Source of the DNA: Mucilaginibacter gossypii
GTDB taxonomy: Bacteria; Bacteroidota; Bacteroidia; Sphingobacteriales; Sphingobacteriaceae
Length of the DNA stretch: 64,000 nt
NCBI RefSeq assembly: GCF_900100945.1
Contig: NZ_FNCG01000022.1
Coordinates: 1-64,000 of the forward strand
Direction of reading: 5' to 3'
Shown: in pieces, positions 16,607-24,804 of the stretch
How the letters are laid out: every line of letters starts with the position of its first letter
How positions within the stretch are numbered: position 1 is the first letter of the stretch
Made by a program: the position numbers and the translations under genes
Notes under the pieces: model-generated
What the model saw: the letters and a program-made list of their open reading frames with translations, nothing else
What the model was told of the DNA's origin: nothing
The model's database searches: none

Positions 16607-17544
16607 TGATACTTGACGATTTTGTTTCTTTTGACGAAAAAGGGCTGTACTGCAAATACGGCGACTTTTATATCGATCCGCAACTGCCGGTAAAAACGGC
16701 TGTAATATCCCATGCCCATGCCGATCATGCCATAAGTGGTAACAACAACGTTTACTGCACACGTGCCACAGCAAGCATTATGCAGCTTAGGTATGACCGT
16801 ACCGCCGCCAAAGTTTTTAACATAGCTGCATTTAACCAGTCGTTTGAAGTAGACAGGGTTACGGTAACACTGATCCCGGCGGGGCATATGCTTGGTTCTG
16901 CACAAATACTGATGGAGTATGAAGGCGCAAGGTATTTATACACCGGCGACTACAAGCTACAGCCCGATGCTACCTGCGAACCTATTGAATGGGTTACCAC
17001 CGACGTGCTGATCACCGAGAGTACTTTTGCCAATCCGGCTGTTATCCATCCCGATCCGGTGACTGAGATCCGTAAGATTAACGATATTAAAAGCAATATT
17101 TTACTTGGTGCGTATGCGCTGGGTAAAAGCCAGCGGTTGATCAACCTCATTACCGAACATTCCCCGCAAAAAAAGATCCTGGTACATCATAAAATAATGC
17201 CCATCAATGCCATTTATGAAAAGATGGGCTTCCATCCCGGTAAGTACCAAATTTACGGCCGCAAACTGATGAAGGTGCAGGATGAGTTTGTTTACATTGT
17301 ACCGCCCTTTACTTTCGACAGTTACATCAGGGCCACGGGAGTAAAACGCCTTTTTGCATCGGGATGGAAAAACCTGCAGGTTAATAACCAGGATACCCTC
17401 TTTATATCCGACCATGTGGACTGGAACGATATCCTGCAAACCATCGCCAACACCAAACCCAAACAGGTGTGGACACTTCACGGTAAAGGCGAGCACCTGA
17501 AAGCTTATTTTAAAGATGATATCTTTGTAAAAATTCTGAACTGA
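16606..17544 (+). CDS. Metallo-beta-lactamase-fold exonuclease-like protein
   Basis: A 312-residue MBL-fold protein of the group annotated as exonuclease/mRNA 3'-end processing-like (beta-CASP relatives, including ligase-associated DNA exonucleases). SHAHADHA gives the HxHxDH metal motif (about 31-38), with PAGHMLGSAQ and YTGDYKLQPDATCEP following as further ligands. The C-terminal SDHVDWNDIL and WTLHGKGEHL are typical of this group. It is probably a nuclease acting on DNA or RNA; no ligase gene is nearby. The stop overlaps the DUF5522 start. Confidence 0.82.
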   Translation: MILDDFVSFDEKGLYCKYGDFYIDPQLPVKTAVISHAHADHAISGNNNVYCTRATASIMQLRYDRTAAKVFNIAAFNQSFEVDRVTVTLIPAGHMLGSAQILMEYEGARYLYTGDYKLQPDATCEPIEWVTTDVLITESTFANPAVIHPDPVTEIRKINDIKSNILLGAYALGKSQRLINLITEHSPQKKILVHHKIMPINAIYEKMGFHPGKYQIYGRKLMKVQDEFVYIVPPFTFDSYIRATGVKRLFASGWKNLQVNNQDTLFISDHVDWNDILQTIANTKPKQVWTLHGKGEHLKAYFKDDIFVKILN

Positions 17545-17720
17545 TGTTGCAGGAAGGCATTGATTATTATATCAACGAAGATGGCAATTTTGTTTTTACC
17601 GAAGCCTACCATTTAAAGCGGGGCTATTGCTGTAAAAACAAGTGCCTGCACTGCCCCTGGGGTTATGGCAAGGTAAAATTATTTGGAAATGACACTGAAT
17701 CAGACGGTAGCGATAAATAA
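17544..17720 (+). CDS. DUF5522-type small cysteine-rich protein
   Basis: A 58-residue protein beginning at the ATG that overlaps the TGA of the preceding gene (ATGA-type junction reversed as TGATG). It contains KRGYCCKNKCLHCPWGYGK, four Cys within nine residues, the hallmark of the DUF5522 family in Bacteroidota and Proteobacteria. The Cys cluster suggests metal binding. Coupling to the MBL nuclease suggests a joint role, but none is known. Confidence 0.85.
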   Translation: MLQEGIDYYINEDGNFVFTEAYHLKRGYCCKNKCLHCPWGYGKVKLFGNDTESDGSDK

Positions 17721-17777
17721 ATCAATGTTAAATTAAAAATAATTAAACATATTTGCATCCAATTCATTACTATTACT

Positions 17778-18227
17778 ATGCGAATAGAAGACGAAATACA
17801 AAGTACCAATTTTGAAGACAACTACCACAAAGTGGCCATTAACGTGGCATACACGCAAGGTTGGCTGGCTAACTATTTTCGTTGTCATTTTGAAAAACAT
17901 AATATTACCCAGCAGCAGTTCAATATACTGCGAATCCTGCGCGGCCAATACCCCAAACCGGCTACCATAAATTTATTGAAGGAAAGGATGATCGATAAAA
18001 TGTCGGATGCATCGCGGATTGTTGACCGCCTTGTTCAAAAAGGACTGGTATCACGCTGCACCAATAATAAAGACAGGCGCGCTGTAGATATCCGCATCAG
18101 CGAAGAAGGCCTTGCAACTCTTTCAAAAATGGACGCCGAGTTTAAAACCAAAGAAATCCTAAGCAATAACCTCACCGAAGATGAAGCCGCGACCCTAAGC
18201 GATCTATTGGACAAAATGCGGGGATGA
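17778..18227 (+). CDS. MarR-family transcriptional regulator
   Basis: A 149-residue winged-helix dimeric regulator. The DNA-binding region contains QQQFNILRILRGQYP, MIDKMSDASRIVDRLVQKGLV (recognition helix) and the wing DRRAVDIRISEEG. C-terminal helices with LTEDEAATLSDLLDKMRG form the dimer interface. No divergent target gene is adjacent, so its regulon is unclear. A weak -7-like CATATTTG lies about 30 bp before the ATG. Confidence 0.9.
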   Translation: MRIEDEIQSTNFEDNYHKVAINVAYTQGWLANYFRCHFEKHNITQQQFNILRILRGQYPKPATINLLKERMIDKMSDASRIVDRLVQKGLVSRCTNNKDRRAVDIRISEEGLATLSKMDAEFKTKEILSNNLTEDEAATLSDLLDKMRG

Positions 18228-18285
18228 TTTTTTAGGTGAAAGGGAAAAGGCGAAAGGTTTATTGCCTTTAAATTCAAAATAAAAA

Positions 18286-18385
18286 CATGTCATTGCGAGC
18301 GTAGCGCGGCAATCTCGTAGCCAACGCATGTACGATCTGCATCGGCTACGAGATTGCTTCGTCGTTCCTCCTCGCAATGACATAT
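18286..18385. repeat. About 100-bp palindromic intergenic repeat
   Basis: Left arm ATGTCATTGCGAGC...CAATCTCGTAGCC and right arm GGCTACGAGATTGCTTCG...CTCGCAATGACAT form a long imperfect stem around a loop near 18325-18345. The sequence type, TCATTGCGAG...CTCGCAATGA, is familiar from many genomes as a REP/MITE-like element. It separates the MarR gene from the convergent glycosidase operon. Confidence 0.8.
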
Positions 18386-18405
18386 CATGTATAAACTTTA
18401 ATTGG

Positions 18406-19494
18406 TTACGAAGCCTTAAATACAGCCACTTCATCCTTCAGTATAGCAAGCACTTCCGGCCCTACGTTACCAAAGAAAGAAACGCCCATTGCGCCGTTTT
18501 TAAGCGCCACCTTAATACCGGTGCGGATCTCATCATCACTCTTAAAATCTGAAAGATACAGACCTGCATATAGCGGAAACCTTCCGGCCAAAAAATGCAC
18601 ACCTTCCGCTACTGCGTTACCTATCCAGCTCACGCCTTCTTTGTAAAAACCGTGGTAAATCATGGGGCAAATGCCATCCATGTTCCAGTTTGTCCAGTCC
18701 TGCCTTACGTTGCGGCGGGCAACTTCGGGTGTTGGGAATACGGCCGCTGTTATCTGTTTTTTATGCTGGTGGGCTACAGTCGAAATACCGTTTACTACGC
18801 GGGTTATGTTATTATACCTGAACAAGCGCCATGAAAGGCTTGCTTCAGGATATTGGATCTGATCGAGATCTTGGTTGTATTCTTCCTTGAATTTGGCTTT
18901 GCAAACATCGCAGTAGCAAAAATCATATTCGGGCAGCTCTTTGGTTTGATCGATCTTGTAATGGTCCCAAAGGTTTACAGGCAATATCACATCGCAATAA
19001 CGCACATAATCCAGGTGGATACCATCGATATAATCTTTAGCCAAAATATCATCGACAGTTTTGGTTAAATACTCCTGCACTTCGGGGCGCGACGGGCACA
19101 GCCAGCGATAATACTGCACATAAGGCGGATGATCTGCACATGATTCGCCTTTGCGGTTTTTGCTGTACCATTCGGGCTTTTCGGTTACCAGTTCGGCACG
19201 GTTAAAAGTCCAGATCCAGCGGTGGGCCTCCAGGCCTTTAGCTTTAGCGGCACGGAAATGGCGCTCACTGTCGTTCTCGAAAAATATACCCGTTATCCCC
19301 GATGCTTTGTAGGAAGCGTAGCGGGTGGCCAGCTCATCATCTGTATCTTTGGGGTTAGGGTTGATCCATACCCAGTTTTTCATGGCTTTTTTCTTGCTGC
19401 TTTTGGCAGCTTCAACAGCGGCATTGCTTGCTAAGGGCAACTGGGCAGCCACGCCGGCCAATAAACCGGCCTTTAAAAATTCGCGCTTATTCAT
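18406..19494 (-). CDS. Secreted TIM-barrel glycoside-hydrolase-like protein (GHL10/DUF187-like)
   Basis: A 362-residue exported protein. The signal NKREFLKAGLLAGVAAQLPL resembles a Tat signal with Lys-Arg in place of Arg-Arg. The mature part is a TIM barrel with ARYASYKASGITGIFF, IDGIHLDYVRYCD (about 150-162, with the conserved HLDY of GHL10-like enzymes), a CxxC-like FCYCDVCKAKF insertion and MDGICPMIYHGF. It probably acts on a glycan. It is the last gene of an EVE-CBM9-GHL operon, 13 bp after the CBM9 gene. Confidence 0.8.
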   Translation of the reverse strand: MNKREFLKAGLLAGVAAQLPLASNAAVEAAKSSKKKAMKNWVWINPNPKDTDDELATRYASYKASGITGIFFENDSERHFRAAKAKGLEAHRWIWTFNRAELVTEKPEWYSKNRKGESCADHPPYVQYYRWLCPSRPEVQEYLTKTVDDILAKDYIDGIHLDYVRYCDVILPVNLWDHYKIDQTKELPEYDFCYCDVCKAKFKEEYNQDLDQIQYPEASLSWRLFRYNNITRVVNGISTVAHQHKKQITAAVFPTPEVARRNVRQDWTNWNMDGICPMIYHGFYKEGVSWIGNAVAEGVHFLAGRFPLYAGLYLSDFKSDDEIRTGIKVALKNGAMGVSFFGNVGPEVLAILKDEVAVFKAS

Positions 19495-19507
19495 GGAGTT
19501 TTAGGGA

Positions 19508-20626
19508 TTATCTGTGCTGTACCAGGCCATCCTGGTCAATGGTATAGGTTGTTTGGTTTTTGCTATCGATAATATAAGCTATAAACTGATGGGCAGTTGC
19601 TTCCAGCTTAAGTTCGTTAGCATGGCCCGTTACGGTTACCTTATTTTCAACACCCAGGTTGTTTAATGAGGTGCAGTATTCGTGATGATCTTTAAACCAC
19701 TGCTTTTGCTTGTAATAAACCAGCCACAGGTATTTCTTTTGCTCTTCGGCGCAAGGCATTTTAAACGTCGCGTCATCAGCCTCATGATCGCTGAAAAGGA
19801 GGTAGCCCCAGCGTTCGGGGTAATGCATATTGATAAGTCCCTGGTTGCTCCAAACCCAGTTATGCTCGGGCAAATTATGCCCGGCATTATCCTGCAGCTT
19901 TACATATTTGCCATTCTGCACTTTAATATCGTACTGCACCCGCGAAAAATTGATGCGCCATAAAGTACCATCCTTTATCACAGCGCGGTTAAAGCCACCG
20001 GCTATGGCTTTAAATGGGATAGCCATTTCAACCGTCCAGCCTTTATCAGTATCCGTAGGATCATTCAGCGTACCCTCAACTTTTACCGCCGAGCGCAGGC
20101 CATGCGTATCCCAACCGGTTACCGCGGCGCCGTCATTTCGGTAAGGCCTGGTCAAAAACAAATCGAAAATGGTATTGAGGGCATTCACCTCAATTTCAAA
20201 ATATTTATGTGTGCTGTTTGTGGGATCGATAAACAGCTCAAAATCATTATCCTTGTAAACAATATCATCATGATGGCTAAGCGTAGCCCAAACATGGGAA
20301 TCTCTGATCCGGGCTGCTACATACAGGCAGCTATCGTCCCAAAGCATTTTAACGTTGGTTTGCAGCGGAGGCTGCGGTTTAAGGCGACCCTCAATATCCT
20401 GGAAGTCCCGGGTCCATTTGGCCTGCTGCCATACAGCATCTTCCACATCGCCGTCAATTACCGGCGCTTGCTTTACGTGTTTCGCAACATAGCCGTAAGG
20501 GGTGGTAAACAGATCAGGGAATTCTTTAAAAGCGTCCTGTGCTTTTACAAATCCCGGGAGTATAAATAAAGCGGCTGTAAGGCCCGGCTTAATAAAACAA
20601 TTGTCAAAGATGTTGCTCAGTTTCAT
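19508..20626 (-). CDS. Exported CBM9-like carbohydrate-binding protein
   Basis: A 372-residue protein with an N-terminal signal (about 1-29, ending VKAQ) and a family 9-type carbohydrate-binding fold at about 45-265. Diagnostic parts are APVIDGDVEDAVWQQA, MLWDDSCLYVAARI, DFELFIDPTNSTHKYFEIEVNA written here in pieces (DFELFIDP, YFEIEVNAL), and INFSRVQYD. The C-terminal 100 residues have no clear family. It starts inside the stop of the EVE gene (ATGA overlap) and precedes the glycosidase-like gene, suggesting joint glycan use. Confidence 0.85.
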   Translation of the reverse strand: MKLSNIFDNCFIKPGLTAALFILPGFVKAQDAFKEFPDLFTTPYGYVAKHVKQAPVIDGDVEDAVWQQAKWTRDFQDIEGRLKPQPPLQTNVKMLWDDSCLYVAARIRDSHVWATLSHHDDIVYKDNDFELFIDPTNSTHKYFEIEVNALNTIFDLFLTRPYRNDGAAVTGWDTHGLRSAVKVEGTLNDPTDTDKGWTVEMAIPFKAIAGGFNRAVIKDGTLWRINFSRVQYDIKVQNGKYVKLQDNAGHNLPEHNWVWSNQGLINMHYPERWGYLLFSDHEADDATFKMPCAEEQKKYLWLVYYKQKQWFKDHHEYCTSLNNLGVENKVTVTGHANELKLEATAHQFIAYIIDSKNQTTYTIDQDGLVQHR

Positions 20627-21030
20627 TTACTGCCCAGCGCTAAGATGTAATCAAACTCTTCGCGCTTTACCCCCATTACCGATAAACGCCCCTGTCTTAC
20701 CAGGCCAATGTCCTGTAATTTAGGGTCGGCTTTGATCTGCTCAAGGGTTACCGGGGTTTTCAGGGCTTCAACTGGGGCAAGGTCAACCACTACCCAATTG
20801 GTATCATCGGTTGTGGGGTCCTGGTAAGCTTCCTTAACAACTTTGGCTATGCCTACAATCTCTTTTCCTTCGTTGCTGTGGTAAAATAACACCAGGTCGC
20901 CCTCCTTCATTTCCCTCAGGTTATTGCGTGCCTGGTAATTGCGCACACCATCCCAAAAGGTACGACCATCCTTATTGAATTTTTCCCAGCTATATTTAAA
21001 GGGCTCACTTTTTACTAACCAATGTTGCAT
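20623..21030 (-). CDS. EVE-domain protein
   Basis: A 135-residue EVE/PUA-like protein covering the full family length: MQHWLVKSEPFKYSW, WDGVRNYQARNNLREM, GDLVLFYHSN, IVGIAKVVKEAYQDPT and VVDLAPVEALKTPVTL, with the closing RQGRLSVMGVKREEFDYIL. EVE domains form an aromatic cage for modified nucleobases. The first gene of a 3-gene minus-strand run; the coupling to glycan genes is probably positional rather than functional. Confidence 0.93.
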   Translation of the reverse strand: MQHWLVKSEPFKYSWEKFNKDGRTFWDGVRNYQARNNLREMKEGDLVLFYHSNEGKEIVGIAKVVKEAYQDPTTDDTNWVVVDLAPVEALKTPVTLEQIKADPKLQDIGLVRQGRLSVMGVKREEFDYILALGSK

Positions 21031-21320
21031 TTGTACGGTATAATTTTTTGTAACGTAAAAATGTAAAAAAGGGAGCGTAAACTAAAATGCGCTACAGGCA
21101 ATACAGGGTATTGTTACAATGAAATTACGGGGTGGAGTGGTGATGTAGGGGTGGGGAACATGATTCTTACCGCCTTGTGGCCGACCTTTCAGGTTACCTG
21201 ACTCCCCCGGTTTAAATGATGCTTCGTTTTTCGCCATCCTCCTGTATAATTCGATTCGGGTAACAGATATATACTGCAGAAAAGGGAGCGTGATTGATTA
21301 CTTTTCTCTATTTTCACAAA

Positions 21321-21806
21321 ATGGATATAGAAGCGAAAATTGGAGACTTTGTTGATTTTTATGCAGATTCCGAATCTATGGACGTCAAAAGGGGATTGAT
21401 TTATTCAATAAATGAGAAAGAAGATTTATACGAAATAATTGCAGATTATGAAGATGGTGGAACCGAATTAATATTTATTAATGAGGTAGATATTTTTGAA
21501 TTATATAAAAGTTATAAAGTCGACAAAATAGATACTATAAAAAATTTATATAATGACTCAAAAATAATTGCCATTCTTATTCCATTACACCGAACAATTT
21601 TAAAATCTCCAAATTCTTTCAAATACTATGAAGAATATTCATTAACTGAAAAAGAGATATTTCTCTTTCCTGAAAATTCAGATGAAGGAAATTATATTAT
21701 GAATAACCAAAGTCAAAATAAAACTATTGCAGCCTCGAAATACTGTTATGAACACGTTAAGTTAGGAAATGAAGACCACATAGTATGTAGTTATATCAAC
21801 CCATAG
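21321..21806 (+). CDS. Orphan AT-rich hypothetical protein, 161 residues
   Basis: No family recognised. The protein is acidic and Ile/Tyr/Asp-rich, with an N-terminal VGDFVDFY-like beta start (IGDFVDFYADSE, RGLIYSINEKEDLYEII) that could be a small SH3-like barrel, then mixed helices. Base composition is clearly more AT-rich than the neighbouring genes. The ATG at 21321 is preferred to the one at 21294. It stands next to a broken gene of similar composition, so recent acquisition, for example of a polymorphic-toxin immunity-type gene, is possible but unproven. Confidence 0.55.
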   Translation: MDIEAKIGDFVDFYADSESMDVKRGLIYSINEKEDLYEIIADYEDGGTELIFINEVDIFELYKSYKVDKIDTIKNLYNDSKIIAILIPLHRTILKSPNSFKYYEEYSLTEKEIFLFPENSDEGNYIMNNQSQNKTIAASKYCYEHVKLGNEDHIVCSYINP

Positions 21807-21900
21807 CGATATAATCCGGTGTTCTAAAAATTTCACTTTGTTAGTCACTAAGTTAATCGTAATATATAGTGAGGGTACTAAACAGCCCAACTGAACACCA

Positions 21901-22226
21901 ATGAAAAATCCAACAATAACTTTTATAACCAACCTAACAGGAAGTCTAATTTTAAGTGATAGCGCAAAGAACACTGTTAGAACTGCAACTTTTGAAGTAG
22001 CTTAAGCCTCAATGACAAAAATCGTATTTGGGTACATTTCAAAAATGAAATTTGCCCAGAATTTTGGGTTGAAATAAAAATATATAACCCCGACAATCTT
22101 AAAGCCGATATCAAAAGATTTTTAGAACGTCAATACAAATAATTTTCCTATATCGAGGCGTTCTTCAAAAGTCTGGACTATTTATCTGAAATAGATAAAT
22201 GGCAAAGCTTTCAAAACAAAAAATAA
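21901..22226 (+). pseudogene. Broken AT-rich gene (one frameshift, one internal stop)
   Basis: From ATG at 21901 the frame reads MKNPTITFITNLTGSLILSD and continues to a TAA at 22003. Restoring one T there continues as LNDKNRIWVHFKNEICPEFW, then EIKIYNPDNLKADIKRFLER, to a TAA at 22140. After that stop the same frame goes on as YIEAFFKSLDYLSEIDKWQS up to the TAA at 22224. The length and regular composition of the joined frame, about 108 residues, suggest a once functional small protein of unknown family. Confidence 0.6.
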
Positions 22227-22249
22227 AAGAACACAACAAAGGAAGCCCA

Positions 22250-22837
22250 TCATTCATTACTCGTTAACAACTGGGTCAGCCTTTTAGCATTTTGTGCGTT
22301 GATAGTGTTTGTTAAAGGAACAGAAGTAAAAACAGCAATTCCCTGGTCATCATCGGGGTGATAGCTCAACAATAGTTTTACCGTGCGCGAATCCCACAGA
22401 TAAACGTCCTGGTAATCATTTGGCTTTGCGGTGAAGGTACCGTACCAGTGCAAAAATTTACTGAGCATTTTATAGCCCTGGTTACGGTTAAAGAAAACAT
22501 AAATATTTACTATTTTATTTTGCCATGTACGTACACAAATATGAGTTGCGGTTAGCCCCTCTTCCAGTTCCAGCTGCTTATCCGGATGATATTCATAGGT
22601 AACACAGCTATCAGCATCGGGCTTGCTGCCTTCACCATCAATGTAAGTTAAAGCCTGCTCCTGCTCGCCGGTTAATAAGCCGCCCAGGTTAAACCCGCCA
22701 ATTCCGTTGCGTGCCCTTAAATATGCCAGCGACCCAATTTTCCCTGCCTGTGAAAAACCCGGCGAATGTAAACACATGATGATCAAAAGCCCCATAACTA
22801 CTCTGTAGGGCAAGTAGCAAAAAAGCTTAGCTTTCAT
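22250..22837 (-). CDS. Exported hypothetical protein, 195 residues
   Basis: The N-terminus has a signal peptide (LLIIMCLHSPGFSQA, cleavage near 30). The mature domain contains ICVRTWQNKIVNIYVFF and YQDVYLWDSRTVKLLLSY, suggesting an antiparallel beta sheet. No family is recognised. The start is supported by AAGGAGGAGG 4-13 nt upstream (22841-22850), unusually strong for this phylum. It is separated from the sulfotransferase gene by about 200 bp. Confidence 0.65.
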   Translation of the reverse strand: MKAKLFCYLPYRVVMGLLIIMCLHSPGFSQAGKIGSLAYLRARNGIGGFNLGGLLTGEQEQALTYIDGEGSKPDADSCVTYEYHPDKQLELEEGLTATHICVRTWQNKIVNIYVFFNRNQGYKMLSKFLHWYGTFTAKPNDYQDVYLWDSRTVKLLLSYHPDDDQGIAVFTSVPLTNTINAQNAKRLTQLLTSNE

Positions 22838-23090
22838 ATCCTCCTCCTTCGTTTTACAACGGCTAAATCAGCACCGTAACAAGGGGTACTTAAGCCATTG
22901 AGTAAAACGAATTTGGAGAAATAATCAACTGATTATCAAACCGTAATAACGATTGTATCACAAATTGAGCTACCTTTACACTTTATTGCACAGATACTTG
23001 TTTACTTCTTTCGCAACAATGTATAATAAACCGCAAAAAACTTTTGATACTAATCAGTCAGCATATATTCTTTAAGCTCGGCCTGTAGTT

Positions 23091-23879
23091 TTATGGCCTG
23101 CGTAATGAGGGTCTTATCGTTGATATATTGTTCAAAAGCGACATGGGGCCGATCAGGTTTTCCTTAAAAATATCCTTAAATCTGGAGTATTTTAATGCCA
23201 GGTTCCACTTGTCTTTCAGATACTCAAAAACCTGTTCATCCGCGTCTTTCAGCATCGAATAATTAACAACTACAAAAGCATACCGGGGCAGTGTTTCAAT
23301 ACATTTCAAAATATCCTGGTTGTAGGCTATCCAAACTTTCAGGTATTCGGTGGCATGATCATTATAAAACTGCACCATGCGGCGGCCGCGGCGAAATTTT
23401 GTCCATACCAGCCTTGAAAAATATTTACGCGCCATGTACCTGTTTTCCACCCACTTAAATTCACGCCGTAAAAGTGAACTAACTACCGACTGATAATCGC
23501 GCAGGATAACCAGGTAACAGGCATCGGGCAGCAGTTCTTTATATACATCCAGAAACAGACAGGTCCGCGGGTCTTTCCAGCCCCATTGGTCGTATAACTG
23601 TTGTTTAACTTTAATAATGCTTTTAAGCTTTTCCCTTTCGTACAAGGTAAACTGGGCCACATGCTCAACCGTAAGCCCGGTTTTGGGCAGGTTATGGCCG
23701 GCCAGGATCTCTTCGTGCATTTTTAAAAATTCAATATCTTCAAAATGCCCTTCCACATTGCCATGGCCGCCGGGTACCAGTTTTTCGCCTGTTTGCAGAC
23801 CGCATTTGCTCAACCACTGGGTAATAAGCGAGGTTCCGGAACGGTGCATTCCGGTAATGATCAGTACTCTTTTTTGCAT
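23091..23879 (-). CDS. Sulfotransferase-family protein with probable C-terminal frameshift
   Basis: The 262-residue frame starts with TGMHRSGTSLITQWL, the 5'-phosphosulfate-binding loop of PAPS-dependent sulfotransferases, and has VILRDYQSVVSSLLRREF, the 3'-phosphate-binding region. Near 23155-23170 coding character jumps to another frame, which reads DRPHVAFEQYINDKTLITQA and goes on to a stop at 23050, while the current frame ends as SLRRP. The original protein was probably about 275 residues. It follows an APS kinase gene by 25 bp on the same strand, so PAPS supply and use are coupled. The acceptor is unknown. Confidence 0.75.
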   Translation of the reverse strand: MQKRVLIITGMHRSGTSLITQWLSKCGLQTGEKLVPGGHGNVEGHFEDIEFLKMHEEILAGHNLPKTGLTVEHVAQFTLYEREKLKSIIKVKQQLYDQWGWKDPRTCLFLDVYKELLPDACYLVILRDYQSVVSSLLRREFKWVENRYMARKYFSRLVWTKFRRGRRMVQFYNDHATEYLKVWIAYNQDILKCIETLPRYAFVVVNYSMLKDADEQVFEYLKDKWNLALKYSRFKDIFKENLIGPMSLLNNISTIRPSLRRP

Positions 23880-23904
23880 AAATCTGTTATGGGCGTCCTC
23901 TTTA

Positions 23905-24465
23905 TCAGGAGTAGCTTGGTATCTTATTCGTCTGCTTAACAGGATGCAGGTTATTTATAATATAATAGAGCAGTGATGAGGTACTTTGTTGTATGGTATA
24001 ATTGCAGGTATCAATGTATAGGCCGGGCTTAACAGGCACATCAAACCTATCATTAATACCTGTCAGGTTGGGTAGTTTATCAGGATGCCCATCCGGCAGC
24101 AACGCCCTTTTGTACAAACCTTTAGTGTCGCGGCTTATCAGCTTGTTCACCGGGCAATCTACGTGGATAATACTTACATGATCATATTTTTCGGCAAGTT
24201 CCTGCCTGACATCGTCATATGGATTTATAGCACTCACTATGGTAACAATACCCTGAGCGCTGAAACGACTGGCTACAAAGCCCAGGCGGCGGATATTCTC
24301 GTTCCGGTCTTCCTTACTAAAGCCCAGATCACGACAAAGTGCCGCGCGGTATTCATCACCGTCAATGATCTCAATTTTAATGCCCAGGCTTGTTAATTCG
24401 GCGGCCACACTTTTTGCCAAAGTAGTTTTTCCCGCACCTGATAATCCGCAAAATAAAAGTATCAT
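23905..24465 (-). CDS. cysC: Adenylyl-sulfate kinase (APS kinase)
   Basis: A 186-residue P-loop kinase making PAPS from APS and ATP. GLSGAGKTTLAKSVA is the Walker A, IIDGDEYRAALCRDLGFSKEDR carries the APS-binding Asp/Arg, NIRRLGFVASRF follows, and YDHVSIIHVDCPVNKLISRDTKGLY is the lid region written as IIHVDCPV and RDTKGLYKRA. The C-terminal 25 residues are divergent. No ATP sulfurylase genes are adjacent. Coupling to a sulfotransferase argues for a role in sulfating a molecule, rather than in assimilatory sulfate reduction. Confidence 0.92.
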   Translation of the reverse strand: MILLFCGLSGAGKTTLAKSVAAELTSLGIKIEIIDGDEYRAALCRDLGFSKEDRNENIRRLGFVASRFSAQGIVTIVSAINPYDDVRQELAEKYDHVSIIHVDCPVNKLISRDTKGLYKRALLPDGHPDKLPNLTGINDRFDVPVKPGLYIDTCNYTIQQSTSSLLYYIINNLHPVKQTNKIPSYS

Positions 24466-24804
24466 GCCTTAATTTTTTTATTTAGTATGCTTTATTGATC
24501 AGCTTAACATATTGCTTAGGATGAGTGAACTTAGGAAATTAATTGGCTGATGAATTTTGTTACATTGTAAATAATCAATTACACGCAACACTGAACAACG
24601 GAAAGTCAGGAGAAAAAAACAGCCAATACCGGCTAAAAATGAAGATTTAACGAATAAATGGATGTATACGGTCAAACACTAACCAACGCTACACTTAACA
24701 AAAATGTTACGTTATTTAATTTATTAGAAATGATTTTTGAGATTATTTGAGGACCCGTTTTTATGATATATTTACTGTGGGCTAAAGAACCTATCACAAT
24801 AAAC

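Noticed and set aside
18204..18434. 76-residue minus-strand frame
   Set aside because: It spans the palindromic repeat at 18286-18385, and its sequence is simply the translation of that element.
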